Below are positions 1-12,600 of a DNA stretch of 64,000 bases, in pieces (the stretch's first letter is position 1; each line of letters starts with the position of its first letter). The stretch covers positions 416,404,283 to 416,468,282 of the forward strand of contig NC_085140.1 of the NCBI RefSeq assembly GCF_024139115.2, given 5' to 3'. A program made the position numbers and the translations under genes. The notes below the pieces were generated by a model. That model did not search any database. It was not told the DNA's origin and was given only the letters and a program-made list of their open reading frames with translations. Source of the stretch: Armigeres subalbatus. Lineage: Eukaryota > Arthropoda > Insecta > Diptera > Culicidae.

Positions 1-697
1 GCGGCCAATGGATTTGACAGCCGCATTCGGGCTGCGTTTTCAATAACAATGATCCTTGCGCCATCTCCAATCGATTGCTAAACGCGGTCCCAATATAAAA
101 TACAGTTGAATTAACGGTTGCCGATGTTTACACACGTTTCGGATGCCAGCCTCAATATCTGTTATCTGTGATAACGCTGTTAAACACATTTTAAAAACAT
201 TTAAAAAAATATTCCTCCACACAGTGATTTCACACACACGTCCATCTCCACCAGATGGCAGCAGCGCGGCTCCGTCAACGCGAATGGGAAGAACCCGAAG
301 AACCTCAGACGAGACCTGCAAGAACGCTGCTTCTTTTTCCGTGTTGTGATACTTGTTCTTCTTTTCATCATAGTTGACTTGACCATCAAGGTTTTATACC
401 GAGTACGAAACACACGTTTATAACTGATTATTAATAAAGCTAGCCGGATGATTCGGAATAATCGTTTAAATGAAAAAGTCTTCGAAAAACTAAAATCATG
501 CGGAATATTTTATTTGGGATACCATACCAAAGCTGCTGGCTGCATCTGACAATTCGTGACAGCAGTTGACTGGCAGCAGATGAAGCTATATTGTTTTTAC
601 TCCTTGCAAGTCCCGTCCCAGGGAAAAACCACATGCAGATAACAGATATTTAAGCTAGAACACATTCTATTGAAAATCTTGTGTAAACTCAGTACAT
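1..697. other. Unassigned intergenic DNA
   Basis: AT-rich sequence with only short open frames that show no recognisable domain and no convincing splice pattern. I see no repeat boundary, RNA gene or promoter that I can defend here. Confidence 0.5.
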
Positions 698-885
698 TCA
701 AAGTTAATTGCCTATATGCCGGGTATTAAGCCACCTGGAGTGGAAATTAATTACTATGTCTGAAACTTGATTATGCATATGTACAACGTGTGATAGATTT
801 AGTTCGGAAAAGGTATTGGAGGGTAACCTCCCCTTCGGTGGGGTTTGATCCCACGACCCCAGTTCACATGACAGGTGCTTTCCCT
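698..885 (-). repeat. SINE-like dispersed repeat, copy 1
   Basis: This stretch is clearly related to 57101-57285: both share a block around TATxCCGGGTATTAA, followed by a block around GTATTGGAGG and then a T-arm-like motif. Here the T-arm reads GTGGG, a 7-nt loop, CCCAC. On the minus strand of the second copy the equivalent reads GGGTTCGAGTTCC, close to a pol III B box, so I infer a tRNA-related SINE on the minus strand. The A box is not clear and the boundaries are approximate. Confidence 0.45.
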
Positions 886-1410
886 ACTAAGCTACGAAGG
901 ACCTCCGTCGTCCACCGCAGCTTAGCGGGTACTGATGAAACCAAATTCCCAGCACCAGGTACCAGCCGATCTCTTGCAATATTGCGCATAAGCCCCAAAA
1001 TTTTATTCCCACCTTTGGGTTTCCGCGCCGAGCACTCAGCGCCAGACTCGGCGACAAGGAGATGGTGGTCAAGTTGGTACTCCTGATTTTCTGACAACTG
1101 ATGTGATTGGTTGTGTGAGTGCACCGGTGTCAAAAAATAGAGCTTTTAGCTGAAAATTTAATTGTCAAATGTACATTTTGACAGCAATATAGATGTATGA
1201 GTGAATGAAATGTGCAAATGCTCTATCGCGGAAGCAGTCGCTGAAGACAAGTGTCAATGCTTTCAGTGACGAAACGAAAAGTTTCAATGCAAAAAGCAAT
1301 ACATTTTCAGAACTAACTCTCTCATATGTATTTTTGTAATGAACCACTAATTCGGTCTTACAAGTGCCCTTTTCCACTAGTCAGCTTTTAGGGCTGTATT
1401 TTTTACAAGT

Positions 1411-2318
1411 ATATATAGTAGAGTGGGGCGTCATAGTCATTTTTTCAAATCAATGGTTTTTCGAAGCCATTCTGGGTCCTGAACAACTGTGCAGAATTTG
1501 GGACCAATTGGTTGCTTCCTCGCTTTCCGCATCGCGTTTGAAATTTGTATGGAAATTAGTATATAGGAGAACGTATATTTTTGCATTTCTACTACTAGAG
1601 ATTTCAGTTCATCGTAAACCAAGTGGCACATTGCGTTAAAGTATAACCCAAAGGATGCCGAAAAACTTTGCTGAAGAAGGCACGTTGCTAAAACGTTCAC
1701 GAAAAAAGTTATATCGCTTCGAACATTGAGTGTTCAAACCATATGCAAAAAATCGTTTATTCTGCCAGCACTGCCGTACTATGTAGACCAATAATTTAAT
1801 TGAGTGTTATTTCAAAATAACTGATCTTATAGGGCTATTGAGCTAATGGGAGCTATCCGGAGTTATTTCACAAAGAAAAAAATCCGACAAGACGGAAGAT
1901 GAGTTTTGGCCTTCGATAAACATAGGTTGTCCGGTAGTGCTGGCAGAAACATTGATTTCTCGCATATGGTTTGAACAGTCAATTTTCGAAACGTAATAAC
2001 ATTTTTTGTAGACCTTCCAGCTACGTACTTTCTTCGGCAAAGTCTTTCGGCATCTTCCAGACTATATGCTAACGTATTGAGTCACGTGATTGATGATAAA
2101 TTGAAGCCGCTAAGAGCAAAAATGCAAAAAAGTACGTTTCCCCATACTAATCTCCATGTAAATTTAAAACGCGATGCGGCATGCGAGGGTACACCCAATC
2201 GAGCCCACATTTTGCACAGTTGATTGGGGTCCCAAAACGATTCAGAAAAACCTTGATCTCACTTGATCAGACAAAGTTTGCTTTTTTCCATACAACTGCG
2301 CCCCACTCTAATATATAG
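1411..2318. mobile_element. Long-inverted-repeat DNA element with 8-bp target duplication
   Basis: The element (1419-2310, 892 bp) begins TAGAGTGGGGCG and ends CGCCCCACTCTA. The two halves are diverged inverted copies over roughly 350 bp each (1419-1790 against 1930-2310). They share blocks such as ACTGTGCA, GCATCGCGTTT and CAAACCATATGC in opposite orientation. It is flanked on both sides by ATATATAG (1411-1418 and 2311-2318), which fits an 8-bp duplication of the hAT type, though AT-rich flanks can match by chance. No transposase is present, so it would be non-autonomous. Confidence 0.7.
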
Positions 2319-2454
2319 CTTCATGGTTACTTGGGGAGCCTGTATTATATACCTCTCTTTTATACATTCATTCCTACCGAAATGGGCAACTCAGTATAGA
2401 AGTGAGGCAAGAGAGTTAAATATTCTCTGCACTAAAATATCTTTTCTCGACACC

Positions 2455-5290
2455 ATTTCATTTTACATTTATTTAGTTTACATCTAAACAGATAACACTG
2501 AATCAACAACTTGACGCCACAATAAACGGTTCGAGGCCGCATCTCTCCATCCTCGCATGCTCCCCACGCTCGCCAAGTCGTTTTGCACCTGGTCTGCACA
2601 CCTTGCTCACTGTGCTCCACACCGTCTCGTACCTGCCGGAACGGAAGCGAACACCATCTTTGCAAGGTTGCTGTCCGGCATTCTTGTAGCATGTCCTGCC
2701 CATCGTACCCTTCCGGTTTCAGCTACCTTCTGGATACTGGGTTCGCCGTAGAGCTGGGCGAGCTCGTGGTTCATTCTTCGCCGCCACACACCGTGTTATT
2801 GCACGCCGCCAAAGTTGGCTCTAAGCACCCGTCTCTCGAATACTCCGAGTGCTTGCAAGTCCTCCTCGAGCATTGTCCATGTTTCGTGTCCGTAGAGGAC
2901 TACTGGTCTTATCAGCGTCTTGCACATAACCCATTTGGTGCGGTGAAGAATCTGACCGCAGTTTCTTCTGGAGCCCGTAGTAGGCCCGACTTTCTCAGAT
3001 GATGCGTCTTCGTATTTCACTACTAATATTGTTATCAGCCGTTAGCAAGGATTCGAGGTAGACGAATTCCTCGACCACCTCGAAGATATCCCCGTCTATC
3101 GTAACACTGCTTCCCAGGCGGGCCCTGTCGCGCTCGGTTCCGCCCACAAGCATGTACTTTGTTTTTGGCGCATTCACCACCAGTCCATCTTTTGTTGCTT
3201 CACGTTTCAGGTGGGTGTACAGTTCTGCCACCTTTGCAAATGTTCGGCCGACAATGTCCATGTCATCCGCGAAACAAATAAATTGACTGGACCTGTTGAA
3301 AATCGTGCCCCGGCTGTTACACCCGGCTCTACGCATGACACCTTCTAGCGTCATAACAGCGTCATGAACAACAGGCACGAAAGTCCATCACCTTTCTTAG
3401 TCCTCGGCGCGATTCAAACGAACTGGAGTGTTCACCCGAAATCTTCACATAATTTTGCACACCATCCACCGTTGCTTTGATCAGTCTGGTAAGCTTCCCA
3501 GGGAAGCTGTTCTCGTCCATAATTTTCCATAGCTCTACGCGGTTTATACTGTCGTATGCCGCCTTGAAATCAATGAACAGATGGTGCTTTGCGACCTGGT
3601 ATTCACGGCATTTTTGTAAGATTTGTCGTACAGTAAAGATCTGGTCCGTTGTCAAGCGGCCGTCTTGATAACTTCCCACGAACTCATTCACTAATGGTGA
3701 CATACGTCGGAAGATGATCTGGGATATCACTTTGTAGGCGGCATTAAAGATGGTGATCGCTCGAAAAATCTAACACTCCAGTTTGTCGCCTTTCTTGTAG
3801 ATGAGGCATATAACCGCTTTCTTCCACTCCTCCGGTAGCTGTTCAGTTTCCCAGATTCTGACTATCAGTTTGTGCAGGCAAGTGGCTAGCTTTTCCGGGC
3901 CCAGCTTGTTGAGCTCAGCTCCGATACCATCCTTACCAGCTGCTTTATTGGTCTTCAGCTGTTGGATGGCATCCTTAACTGCCCTCAAGGTGGGGGCTGG
4001 TTGGCTTCTATCGTCCGCTGAACTGACGTAGTCATAGTCATCTCCTCCGCCGCCTTGACTTTCACTGCCTGTACTCTCAGCGCCATTTAAATGTTCCTCG
4101 TAGTGCTCCTTCCACCTTTCGATCAGCACACGTTCCCATCCTTATCCCGGCACATTTCGGCTCGCGACACTAAGCTTTTGCGGGATGCGTTGAGCTTCTG
4201 GTAGAACTTGCGTGTTTCTTGAGAACAGCCCAGCTGTTCCATCTCATCGCGCTCCGCTTCTTCCAGGCAGCGTTTCTTGTCCTGAAAAAGGCGTCCGTTG
4301 TCTTCGCTTCCGTCCATAACGTTCTGCCGGGTACCTTGAGGCAGTGCGACCGCCCGCGCTACGTCCTTCTCCTCTAGAATCTGTCTGCTCTCTTCGTCGA
4401 ACCAATCGTTCCGTCGACTTCGTCCCACATACTCGACGTTGTTCTCCGCTGCTTCGTCAATGGCTGCTTTACCTGTATTCCAGCAGTCCTCAAGAGGGGC
4501 CCCATCGAGCTCAACCTCTTCCCGCAACGCTGCCTCGAGATGCTGCGCGTGTGCAGTGGCGACATCTGGTTGCTTCAGTTGCTCTAGGTCGTACCGCGGT
4601 GGACGTCGGTACCGAACATTGTTAATGACGGATAGTTTTGGGCGCAGTTTAACCATCACCAGGTAGTGGTCAGAATCGATGTTAGCGCCACGATATGTCC
4701 TGACGTCGATAATGTCGGAGAAGTGACGTCCATCAATCAGAACGTGGTCGATTTGTGATTCTGTCTGCAGTGGTGATCTCCAGGTGTACCGATACGGAAG
4801 GCTGTGTTGGAAGTAGATGCTGCGAATGGCCATATTCTTGGAGGCGGCGAAATAATTTAGTCGTTGGCCATTTTCGTTTGACAGCCGGTGAGCGTTGAGC
4901 TTCCCAATAGTTGATCTCCTCCTCTTGGCCAACCTGAGCGTTCAAATCTCCTATGATGATTTTGTGTCGTGGCTTGGGCAGCTGTTGTACTCACGTTCCA
5001 GTTGCGCGTAGAATGCGTCCTTATCATCATCAGTGCTTCCAGAGTGCGGGCTATGCACGTTGATTATGCTGTAGTTGAAGAACCGGCCTACGATCCTCAA
5101 CCTGCACATTCTTTCATTGATCGGCCACCACCCGATCACGCGCCTTTGCATGTCGCCCATCACTATGAAAGCTGTTCCCAGCTCGTGTGTGTTGCCGCAG
5201 CTCTGGTAGATGGTATGATCACCTCTAAACGTTCGCACCATTGATCCCTTCCAACAAACCTCCTGCAGCGCTACGATGTCGAATCCACGG
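2455..5290 (-). mobile_element. RTE-like LINE, copy 1 (decayed, reverse orientation)
   Basis: A non-LTR retrotransposon read on the minus strand: endonuclease near 5270-4130, then reverse transcriptase to about 2600, then a short 3' region ending near 2455. The 3' part is repeated at 22205-23000. Copies 2 (38976-41894) and 3 (about 60120-62515) on the + strand belong to the same broad family. The assignment to the RTE clade rests on protein style: an APE-type endonuclease fused to an RT in one frame, the FADD box, and C-terminal EIRRRI and YLGSL-type motifs. Several frame breaks show it is inactive. Its 5' side is cut by a SINE at 5291. Confidence 0.8.
2607..5241 (-). pseudogene. Endonuclease-reverse transcriptase pseudogene (RTE LINE copy 1)
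   Basis: The coding trace is broken into at least seven frame segments (5241-4951, 4932-4123, 4129-3770, 3730-3362, 3378-2995, 3020-2796, 2789-2607). The first holds the endonuclease with [12 protein letters not shown], and the second has SDHYLVMVKL and the linker to the RT. The 4129-3770 segment has LKTNKAAGKDGI and [13 protein letters not shown] (RT blocks 1-2). The 3730-3362 segment has [13 protein letters not shown]. The 3378-2995 segment has the catalytic FADDMD box and KTKYMLVGG. The last segments carry the C-terminal VRWAGHATRM motif. Multiple frameshifts mean no functional protein is expected. Confidence 0.85.
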
Positions 5291-5535
5291 TCTTCGTGGG
5301 CTTCGTGGCCGTGCGGTTAGCGACGTCAATCGTCTAGACGCATGTGCTGTGGAGTGTGGGTTCGATTCCCGCCCCAGTAAGGAGAAAACTTTTCGTAAAG
5401 CGAAAAGTTCTCCACTGGTCCACTGGGTGTTGTGTGAATGTCCTGTCCGTTGTCTAATGCTAGATGTTAAGTGTTCAGTCTATGCGACCTCTGGTCGAAG
5501 ACGGTGACCCTGTCTTTTTTTTTTTTTTTTTTTGA
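5291..5535 (+). mobile_element. tRNA-derived SINE inserted in the LINE
   Basis: The 5' end looks like a leucine/serine-class tRNA: an A-box-like TGGCCGTGCGGTTAGCG near 5309 and a perfect B box GGGTTCGATTCCC near 5358. These are followed by a non-tRNA body with an internal hairpin (AACTTTTCG ... CGAAAAGTT) and a T tract at about 5515-5534 that could serve as pol III terminator or as a tail. It is not a tRNA gene because the acceptor and anticodon arms do not close. It sits within the 5' part of the endonuclease region of the minus-strand LINE, just upstream of its FDIVALQE motif. Confidence 0.7.
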
Positions 5536-6015
5536 GCGCATCTGCGAATATGCGTGTGCTCCCAATGAAGTTGAGAGATTTGCAGTTTCACGAACCGAGT
5601 TTTCAATCACTAGTCGTTTTTCGTCGCAGTGGTCTTCGCTGATGGTTCCGGTCCGTACTGTATTGATGATCATTTGTTGCGTATGTTTTTTTAAAGACTG
5701 GCTTGCAGGGCCTGACACCAAACCCCCTAAATTTCCGGAGGATCATTTCTCCTTATTACTGGTGGACCATGGTGCACATTTTCACATAGAGTCCCTCGCT
5801 GCCACTCGGACGATGATCAGCCGCCCCTAACATGGAAAACAGACGCTGTTGTGAACCGCACCTCCGGAGATGAGCAAACCCTCCTTCCCTGCAGCATACG
5901 ACCATGCATAGTTCCCATCGGGGTTGGTTACCCGATCTTACCTAAGGTTGCTCGTATCCCGGCCAGCATCACGAGGAGGTAGGGATAGGAATTGCTGGGT
6001 AAGAGGCTAAGGACT
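5536..6015 (-). mobile_element. Probable 5' portion of the interrupted LINE
   Basis: Beyond the SINE, a moderately GC-rich block (5536-6010) ends abruptly at an AT-rich flank near 6016. On the minus strand it has a short open frame with ENSVRETANLSTSLGA that I associate with the 5' region of mosquito LINEs, but I cannot align it to another copy in this window. The assignment is inference from position and composition. Confidence 0.35.
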
Positions 6016-8466
6016 GCGATTTAAAATTAAAAAAAAAACACTCGAGAAAAGCTTTTAAAAAAAGTTGAGACAAAGGCAAACATTAAATTATAATTAAATT
6101 ATAACAAACATTAAATTATAATAAAATTATAATTATAATTGAATTTTTATATATATAGTGTATCGTTGCTTGACAGTTAATGAATAAATGATTAAAACTG
6201 AATAAATCATTAAAACTGATCTAATGCCATTAGCATCAAATATGCTGAGCTGTGATTGATTACTTGCAATAATTAATGCTTGGTGGTTACTTCGGTAGTA
6301 AAGCGTCTGTGCACAATTTCGTAGCCAGGAACACTTTCTCATGAAGAGGAGTATGGAGTAAATGATCAACACGCGACTAAATCAACTTAAGGATAATTTG
6401 GATGCAAACGATATGAACTCAAAAAACTCTCATCAATTAGAAATAAATCGAATTCGAATTAAGATTACATTTTGAAATGCCAAACGCAACGAGATCAGAC
6501 CTCTGAATAAAAATGAATTCGCATCTATACACTGACAAAAATCCGATCATATTCATTATGCACACATAAATTTTGACTATAGCATTTCCCACATAACAGC
6601 TATGTGAATTTGCATAGCATATATGTGAAAACACACCTAACCCTTATTAACTAATAACCTTTATATGAATTCGGGTGATTATTAACGCACATATACAATT
6701 AATTTGTAAATTTCTTTAGATTTTTGCCAATAAAAATGTGTGGATTTTTATAAGTATAAGTATAAGAAGAAGTGAAGATGTGTTTCAACTTACCGAAAGC
6801 AGTATTATCTTTGTTGAGGCAAACTATGTTGGAAAAATGTTTGAATTTGAGGTTTATTTGCCATATCTTGAAGGGTGTAAATAGCGGCACCTTTAATTTT
6901 GATTAATATCGGTTTTGTATACATTTTTCGCTTTTCATATGCCGTAATGTAGAAATAGAAACGTTTGATAAACTTACTCAGTGATGAACTGTTAATGTAT
7001 GTCACTTTAATAAAGCATGATGAAATTTAAATATTTAAATATTTTACGTACCGAAAAAATATGTTTCAACTCACCATTGCTAATATGAATCCAAACATGT
7101 CAACGTCCAGAACATTTTATCAATTTGTATGCCTACGCAACATTATGAAACATCATAAATTCATAAAAACCACATTAAACTCCCCTCATATGTTCCCGAT
7201 GCGCGCAGCAAAACTGACACGCGCACATGTTTTTAATTACAACTATTTCGGTTAGTCACAGGCATTTCGGCTCTCTATTGGGGATCCTCGACCCTTATGA
7301 GAGCATATCGTCAGATCATAAAATGCGTCGGCGCATCAGTGGCTCAATGCCAATGATGCGCGGGACAACATAAGATGCATATGTGACACTCTCAATCCAT
7401 TCACGGAAGAGTTGGAAAAACGCAAATGTTTTCGACATTTCTCTTTCATCTTCAACAGTGTTCCTGGGAAAACTCGCAGATGCGTACGGAAAGAGAGTAA
7501 CTAACGAAGAGCATGGATATCGTCGGCTTAAGTACGTTTGATCTTAATGTACTGCTGCCGAATGCATAATAGTGATTGGTAGGTGGTCATAGACAGACGG
7601 ACTGTACAGTTCACTATAGGAACGAAGTTGGCTATTCAAGATTGAACCTGCACAAAGGTGCGCCACCTGTTCGTTGACTTGCATCACGTCTACTGCGAAA
7701 TAACATATTTTCAATGTTAAAATTAAGAGTAGTAGTAACGTCTGTTTGTCACTAGCATACCACACACATTGAGGGTTTTGCGTACTTCAATCTGAAACAT
7801 ACTTTAGAAGAATATAGGGAGTGTGAAGAACCTGTCGTTTTACAAGCGATACATCATTTCATGAAATAGTAGCTGCATGCTGTCGTGAAGTCTATCTGTG
7901 GTTTCCCATATAGTGTGGTGTCCGTACCCTTAGGTTTTCTTCGGTGCCCGCCTTTTTTGTCGGTTGCGATCCATTCCTTAGACATCGTTCTAATTTGTTT
8001 GCCAGGGGAAAGTCAAACGAAACCAGTGGATACGAATTTATCAATGGCAGTCAAAAGATTAATATAAATTCACACATATTTATGTTCATTAGGTTTAATG
8101 GTCGCTGTTGGTTGGTATTTATAGATACGGCTAGCCGATATTTCTCTAGAAAATGTTTATTATGCTAAATTGACAACAGCTGTGTATATTTATTAGCTTG
8201 GGGGACCGAGCTGGACGCTACTGTTTCGTTCTTATAGAACAGGTCTAACAAAAACAAAATTATGATTTCGAATTTTTAATTTGTCACAATGTAACTTCTA
8301 GTGTGAATATTTGAGTTCATAGATGTAGATGGTTCAAATTTATCGTTATCCTTTACAAATATGATTCATTTTAAAGAGATCATGCCGAATGTTCAAGATG
8401 CAATTTAAATCGAAACCGTCGCAGTTATCCATATGTTGAAGTTTTCTAATGAGTACTAAGCTGGTA
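6016..8466. other. Unassigned AT-rich intergenic DNA
   Basis: Very AT-rich at 6016-7060, more balanced afterwards. Open frames are all short and unrelated to families I recognise. No repeat boundaries could be paired. It may include distal regulatory sequence for the downstream nidogen gene, but nothing shows this. Confidence 0.4.
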
Positions 8467-8639
8467 TGGGGGCATCCACAAAGTACGTCACGTTCATAGG
8501 GGGGAGGGGGGGGGTTCCGAGCAGCGTGACGACTCATACAAAAATTTTAGAGGTTTAATACAAAAAGTGTGACGAAAGGGGGAGGGGGGGTTGAAAATCG
8601 CAGATTTTTGCGTGACGTACTTTATGGATCTTCCCTATG
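8465..8639. mobile_element. MITE with CATCCACAAAGTACGTCACG termini
   Basis: A short element of about 170 bp whose ends are inverted: CATCCACAAAGTACGTCACG at 8473 against CGTGACGTACTTTATGGATC near 8611. It has G-rich tracts just inside each end (8500-8516, 8578-8590). The repeat TATG is present on both sides (8465-8468, 8636-8639), so the target duplication is TA or TATG. There is no coding capacity. Confidence 0.75.
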
Positions 8640-9181
8640 TGGAACTGTCCCAAATGTGGTATATGCCACAAAAGAGATGCTACTTCAACGACAAACTGTT
8701 GCGACAAAAATTCTCTTCAATATCTATTAATTTAGTTTGCCGAAGGTCATTTCAATTTCCAATTCAATCTTGATCATTTCCTCGGGAGATGTTCCAAAAC
8801 TGTCTATGCTACCATCGCTCCATCAAATAAATCATACTTCAATTGATACGCCTGATAAATACACGCTAAGCTATCACTGGTAAAATAACATCCAATTTCG
8901 TCCAATTAAATTTTCAAACTCTAAATCGACACGTTTTCCCTACCAGTAACGAATTTCTAGTCCATACGCATCGAACGGTTCATACTGAACGTCTACACGC
9001 GTCGACAACCTAATGAACCCCAGTTCGTCGCGGAGGCTGCCTTTTGCGTATGCCATATGGTTTAGAAGACCAGGCGCATCTCTCAGCGATCACCATATAT
9101 TAATCATCTTCTTGCAACGACAGCGACGACGGCGCGAGAGTTTGAGAATGGACCGAATGCAGCATTCTGCTAGGGCCATCA
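8640..9181. promoter_or_regulatory. Upstream region of nidogen
   Basis: 540 bp of non-repetitive sequence directly upstream of the predicted nidogen start site. It becomes GC-richer towards 9000-9180. No repeat signature was found, unlike most of the window, which makes it the best candidate for proximal regulatory sequence. No factor site is claimed. Confidence 0.3.
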
Positions 9182-9215
9182 TCAGTCGTGTGCGGGATCT
9201 CGAGTAGGACGGTCG
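9182..9215 (+). promoter_or_regulatory. Inr + DPE core promoter of nidogen
   Basis: The initiator TCAGTC (9182-9187, consensus TCAKTY) puts +1 at the A, 9184. The downstream promoter element GGTCG lies at 9211-9215, exactly +28 to +32, and matches RGWYV at all five positions. This is the typical TATA-less insect architecture, and I see no TATA box at -30. It predicts an unspliced leader of about 324 nt to the ATG at 9508. The combination is expected by chance roughly once per 40-45 kb per strand, so position adds most of the weight. Confidence 0.5.
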
Positions 9216-9507
9216 TTATTTTGGAAACATTCTGGATTTGGTGATAGTCATAATGATTAGTGAAGAAGACTGGCCCAGCAGCTAAGGATAGTAATGTGAA
9301 TGGATCCTGTTGGGCGATTGTGAATAAAAGAGTTTACGATTGATAACGTCTGTCGGCAAAGTGTAACTCAGTGGCCAACGAACGAGAGTGATAACGACCA
9401 CATTACTTAATACGTACATAATCCCAAGTCGGCCACCAGTAAGGCTGCTAAAAATAGTGATAGATTGATTATCAGATGCTGAAAAATAGAAAGGGAAACT
9501 TTCAACT

Positions 9508-9699
9508 ATGAAATCTATTCTGGTGGCTCTGGTTGCCATTGCGGTCTGCTCCAGAACAACCGAAGGAATAAGTTCGAGAGATTTGTACAGCTACATCAAC
9601 GAACCGAGCGATGTTCTACCGCGTGGTGATGAGGAATTCGCGGAAGTTCAGTTGGATGTTCCAGCCCATTTCTATAGTGAAAAATACGAATTTGTCTAT
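9508..9699 (+). CDS. Ndg: Nidogen exon 1: signal peptide and start of NIDO region
   Basis: 64 codons, phase 0. It begins MKSILVALVAIAVCSRTTEG, a hydrophobic signal peptide with probable cleavage near residue 20. It then continues through an acidic N-terminal stretch to KYEFVY. The donor GTAAGT at 9700 is a perfect consensus. The frame stays open for a further 66 nt into the intron, but nothing nidogen-like is encoded there. Confidence 0.93.
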
Positions 9700-12600
9700 G
9701 TAAGTGAAACAGTCCTGGGAATTAATACGAAGAAAGAAGCAAGCGAAGACACTGGTTTACTATAGCTACATGGTTATCATTTTCTGCAGAGTCACAGAGT
9801 TCAAACAGTAACACTGAAATATTTAGAACTCTAATCAGTCAGAAAGAAGCTTTGGTGATTCTACAGATCGTTTTATTTGTGGATTTGTGGTTATTCTTAC
9901 ATGCGTGTGCGTTGCGTATAGTGCTTTTGCAAATTCACAGCTGGTCTTATCAAACTTCCTAACTGCAGAAAATGGCGAAGCGTGGGATGCTGATAACTAC
10001 CAACTGGTATTTGCGTCCAGCCGACATGCACTTCAGTATCTTTTGCGAAGAAATACTTTTTTATCTGTTACTTTTTGGTTATAATTTTCTTCCTTGCATT
10101 TGTAAGAGTTATATTACCAGAGCATCGAGAAAGTAAGTATGAAAATTCAATGTATGAGTTAGTTTTATTTGGTAGATAGTACAATATCAAGGATTGCCAT
10201 AAGAGCTACAAATTGGATATGTCGAGTATAATATCTATTATATCCTCTGAACTCCGCCACATTTGACGCTAAATTAAATATTCTCTGTCCTCAGGAGATG
10301 AATCAGTATTGTCCTACACTCTGTGCAAAAAAAATCTGCTCTTTGATTTTACTCCATCTAACCGATTTTGTAATCTTAACTAAGGAGGTTTAACTATAAC
10401 TATACACTAAGTAAGTGTATAACTAGAGGGGCGCGCGCTGAAAATACACTGGAGTTGTTTTCACTGGAGTGTATTTTCACCGCGCGCGCTCCTGTGGCTC
10501 TGGTGTGCATTATTTTAATAGTTTGACATGACATTTATTTTTCTTCTTATTGGCATTACATCCCCACACTGGAACAGAGCCGCCTCGCAGCTTAGTGTTC
10601 ATTAAGCACTTCCACAGTTATTAACTGCGAGGTTTCTAAGCCAGGTTACCATTTTTGCATTCGTATATCATGAGGCTAACACGATGATACTTTTATGCCC
10701 AGGGAAGTCGAGACAATTTCAAACCGGAAATTGCCTAGATCGGCACCGGGAATCGAACCCAGCCACCCTCAGCATTGACATGACATTTGGAAAGTTCAAA
10801 TATCACTCTGGTTGCACTTACATAGTAAAGATTATAAAATCTATTAAATGGATTAAAAGCAAAGAGCAGAATTTTTAGCAGTGTTGGACAACATTGGATA
10901 CGATTATAGTTGGAGTCGAAGGGTCATTGGAAAAAGGGGAAGGGGTGTGACGGGGAGGCGTATTATTTAGCTATCGACCAACTAACTGTAACTTCTGAAT
11001 TTCTTGACCGATTTCAACAATATTTGGTACATATATTCACATATTCACTATCCTATAGACACTGGCGGAGTTAAGCTGGGGCACGATGGGGCACGTGACC
11101 TGAGCGATTCCAAGCAACAGCATCAAAATTTAAGAAAATTTTTAATTCATGATTTTCTATTGAGTTGAAACTTTGCACAGTTTTTCAATTTCATCTAAAT
11201 CGTCATTTTTCGATATCAAATCTTCATATTGAGTCACGACTAACTTTTCAAAAGGGTGTATGTGAAAATGGTTCAAAAATATTTAAAAAGCTGCACAGCA
11301 AAACGGAATGTTCGATTGTTATGATTTTTCAGCAAAGTTAGACAACTAAATGGTGATTCTTAAGAAAATGTGCACAGTAAAAAAAATTTTTTTGCCTTTA
11401 AAAATATCATTTTTGTCACAAAACTCAAATATCTCAAAACCCTATCTTTTTCGAACGTAATTTTTTAGGGAAAACGGTCCATTATATTAGCTATCTACCA
11501 TAAAAATTTGGTGATGGTAAACTAATAAACAAAAAGTTATGACATTTCAAACATTTCACAATTTTCACATATAGTAAACAAAAAAAATTTCCGTGTATTT
11601 TTTTTTCAAGAATCGCAGATTTGATGCTGATTTTATTGTTAAGGGCCTTGCGTGAGTTAAACAAGTTGTTTGTATGATATTCCATATTTATGTATTCATC
11701 GATATTATGTATATTATATGTATAAATATTATATGTATAAATAAATAAAAATGAATTAATATTATCCTAAGTATTAAATTAAATGTGGCAGTTACATAAT
11801 GTTGTTATAGAAACTCTAAGAGTTTTGGGTTTGAATTTTGGTATGGGTTATGATATCATGAAAACAGTTTATTAATACTTATTTTTTATTTATTTTTATT
11901 CAAATTTTTAAAATATCGAACACTTTTGAATTATTATCAGCACAGTTTGAGTATAGTTTTGCTTTAATTTTATTTTCCGACAATGGAATGAAACAGTGAA
12001 ATTTTTGGGTTCCTTGGATCGTTTTCGCGTTATTAAATTGCTCGCTGAGCTCTGAAGCCTTTATTTCGTACTCTTCAGTAGTAGTAAAACAAAATGATAA
12101 TTTGGTTAAATCTTTTCTTTTCTACGATTTGCCCAATCAAAAAGTTCTTTCGCAGTTTTAATTGGATGCTCACGTTCTTTGGCTAAACTTGCTCTTGTGG
12201 CCATGCGCTTTATTGTTCCTCCAATAGCATCACAAGGACCTTTGCCATGTGATGTAGCAAAAAATGCCATTCTGCATCAATTCCGTACATTGATTTAAAT
12301 TGACATAGGCTCGAAAAATTCTTACGATTTTTGTACTGCGACGCTGCTCCATCAGACATGAAATATATCTTTTTGACTTCTTTATGCTTATCAACGCGTA
12401 AAAGTTAATCATTTTTCAATGAACAAGTTTACGGATACTGAATCGTGTCTTAAATCTTCGGAAATTATAATAAAACTTAAGTGTTCAATTTGCGTACTTC
12501 CATTAAAATAAATAACGAATGGATGAATTGTAGCTTGTTGTACGTTCCAGTGATGGGACTGCACTTCATCTTGCAATACAAAGCTGTAATTTTCAGAAAA

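Noticed and set aside
4344..4666. Open frames on the + strand across the RTE LINE
   Set aside because: Antisense shadows of the minus-strand endonuclease-RT; no independent support.
5308..5380. Apparent tRNA-Leu/Ser gene
   Set aside because: A and B boxes are present but the acceptor and anticodon stems do not form; the sequence continues as a SINE body.
9322..9372. AATAAAA / TCAGTG as a TATA plus Inr promoter for nidogen
   Set aside because: Spacing of about 45 nt and a mismatch to TCAKTY; the Inr/DPE pair at 9182-9215 fits better.
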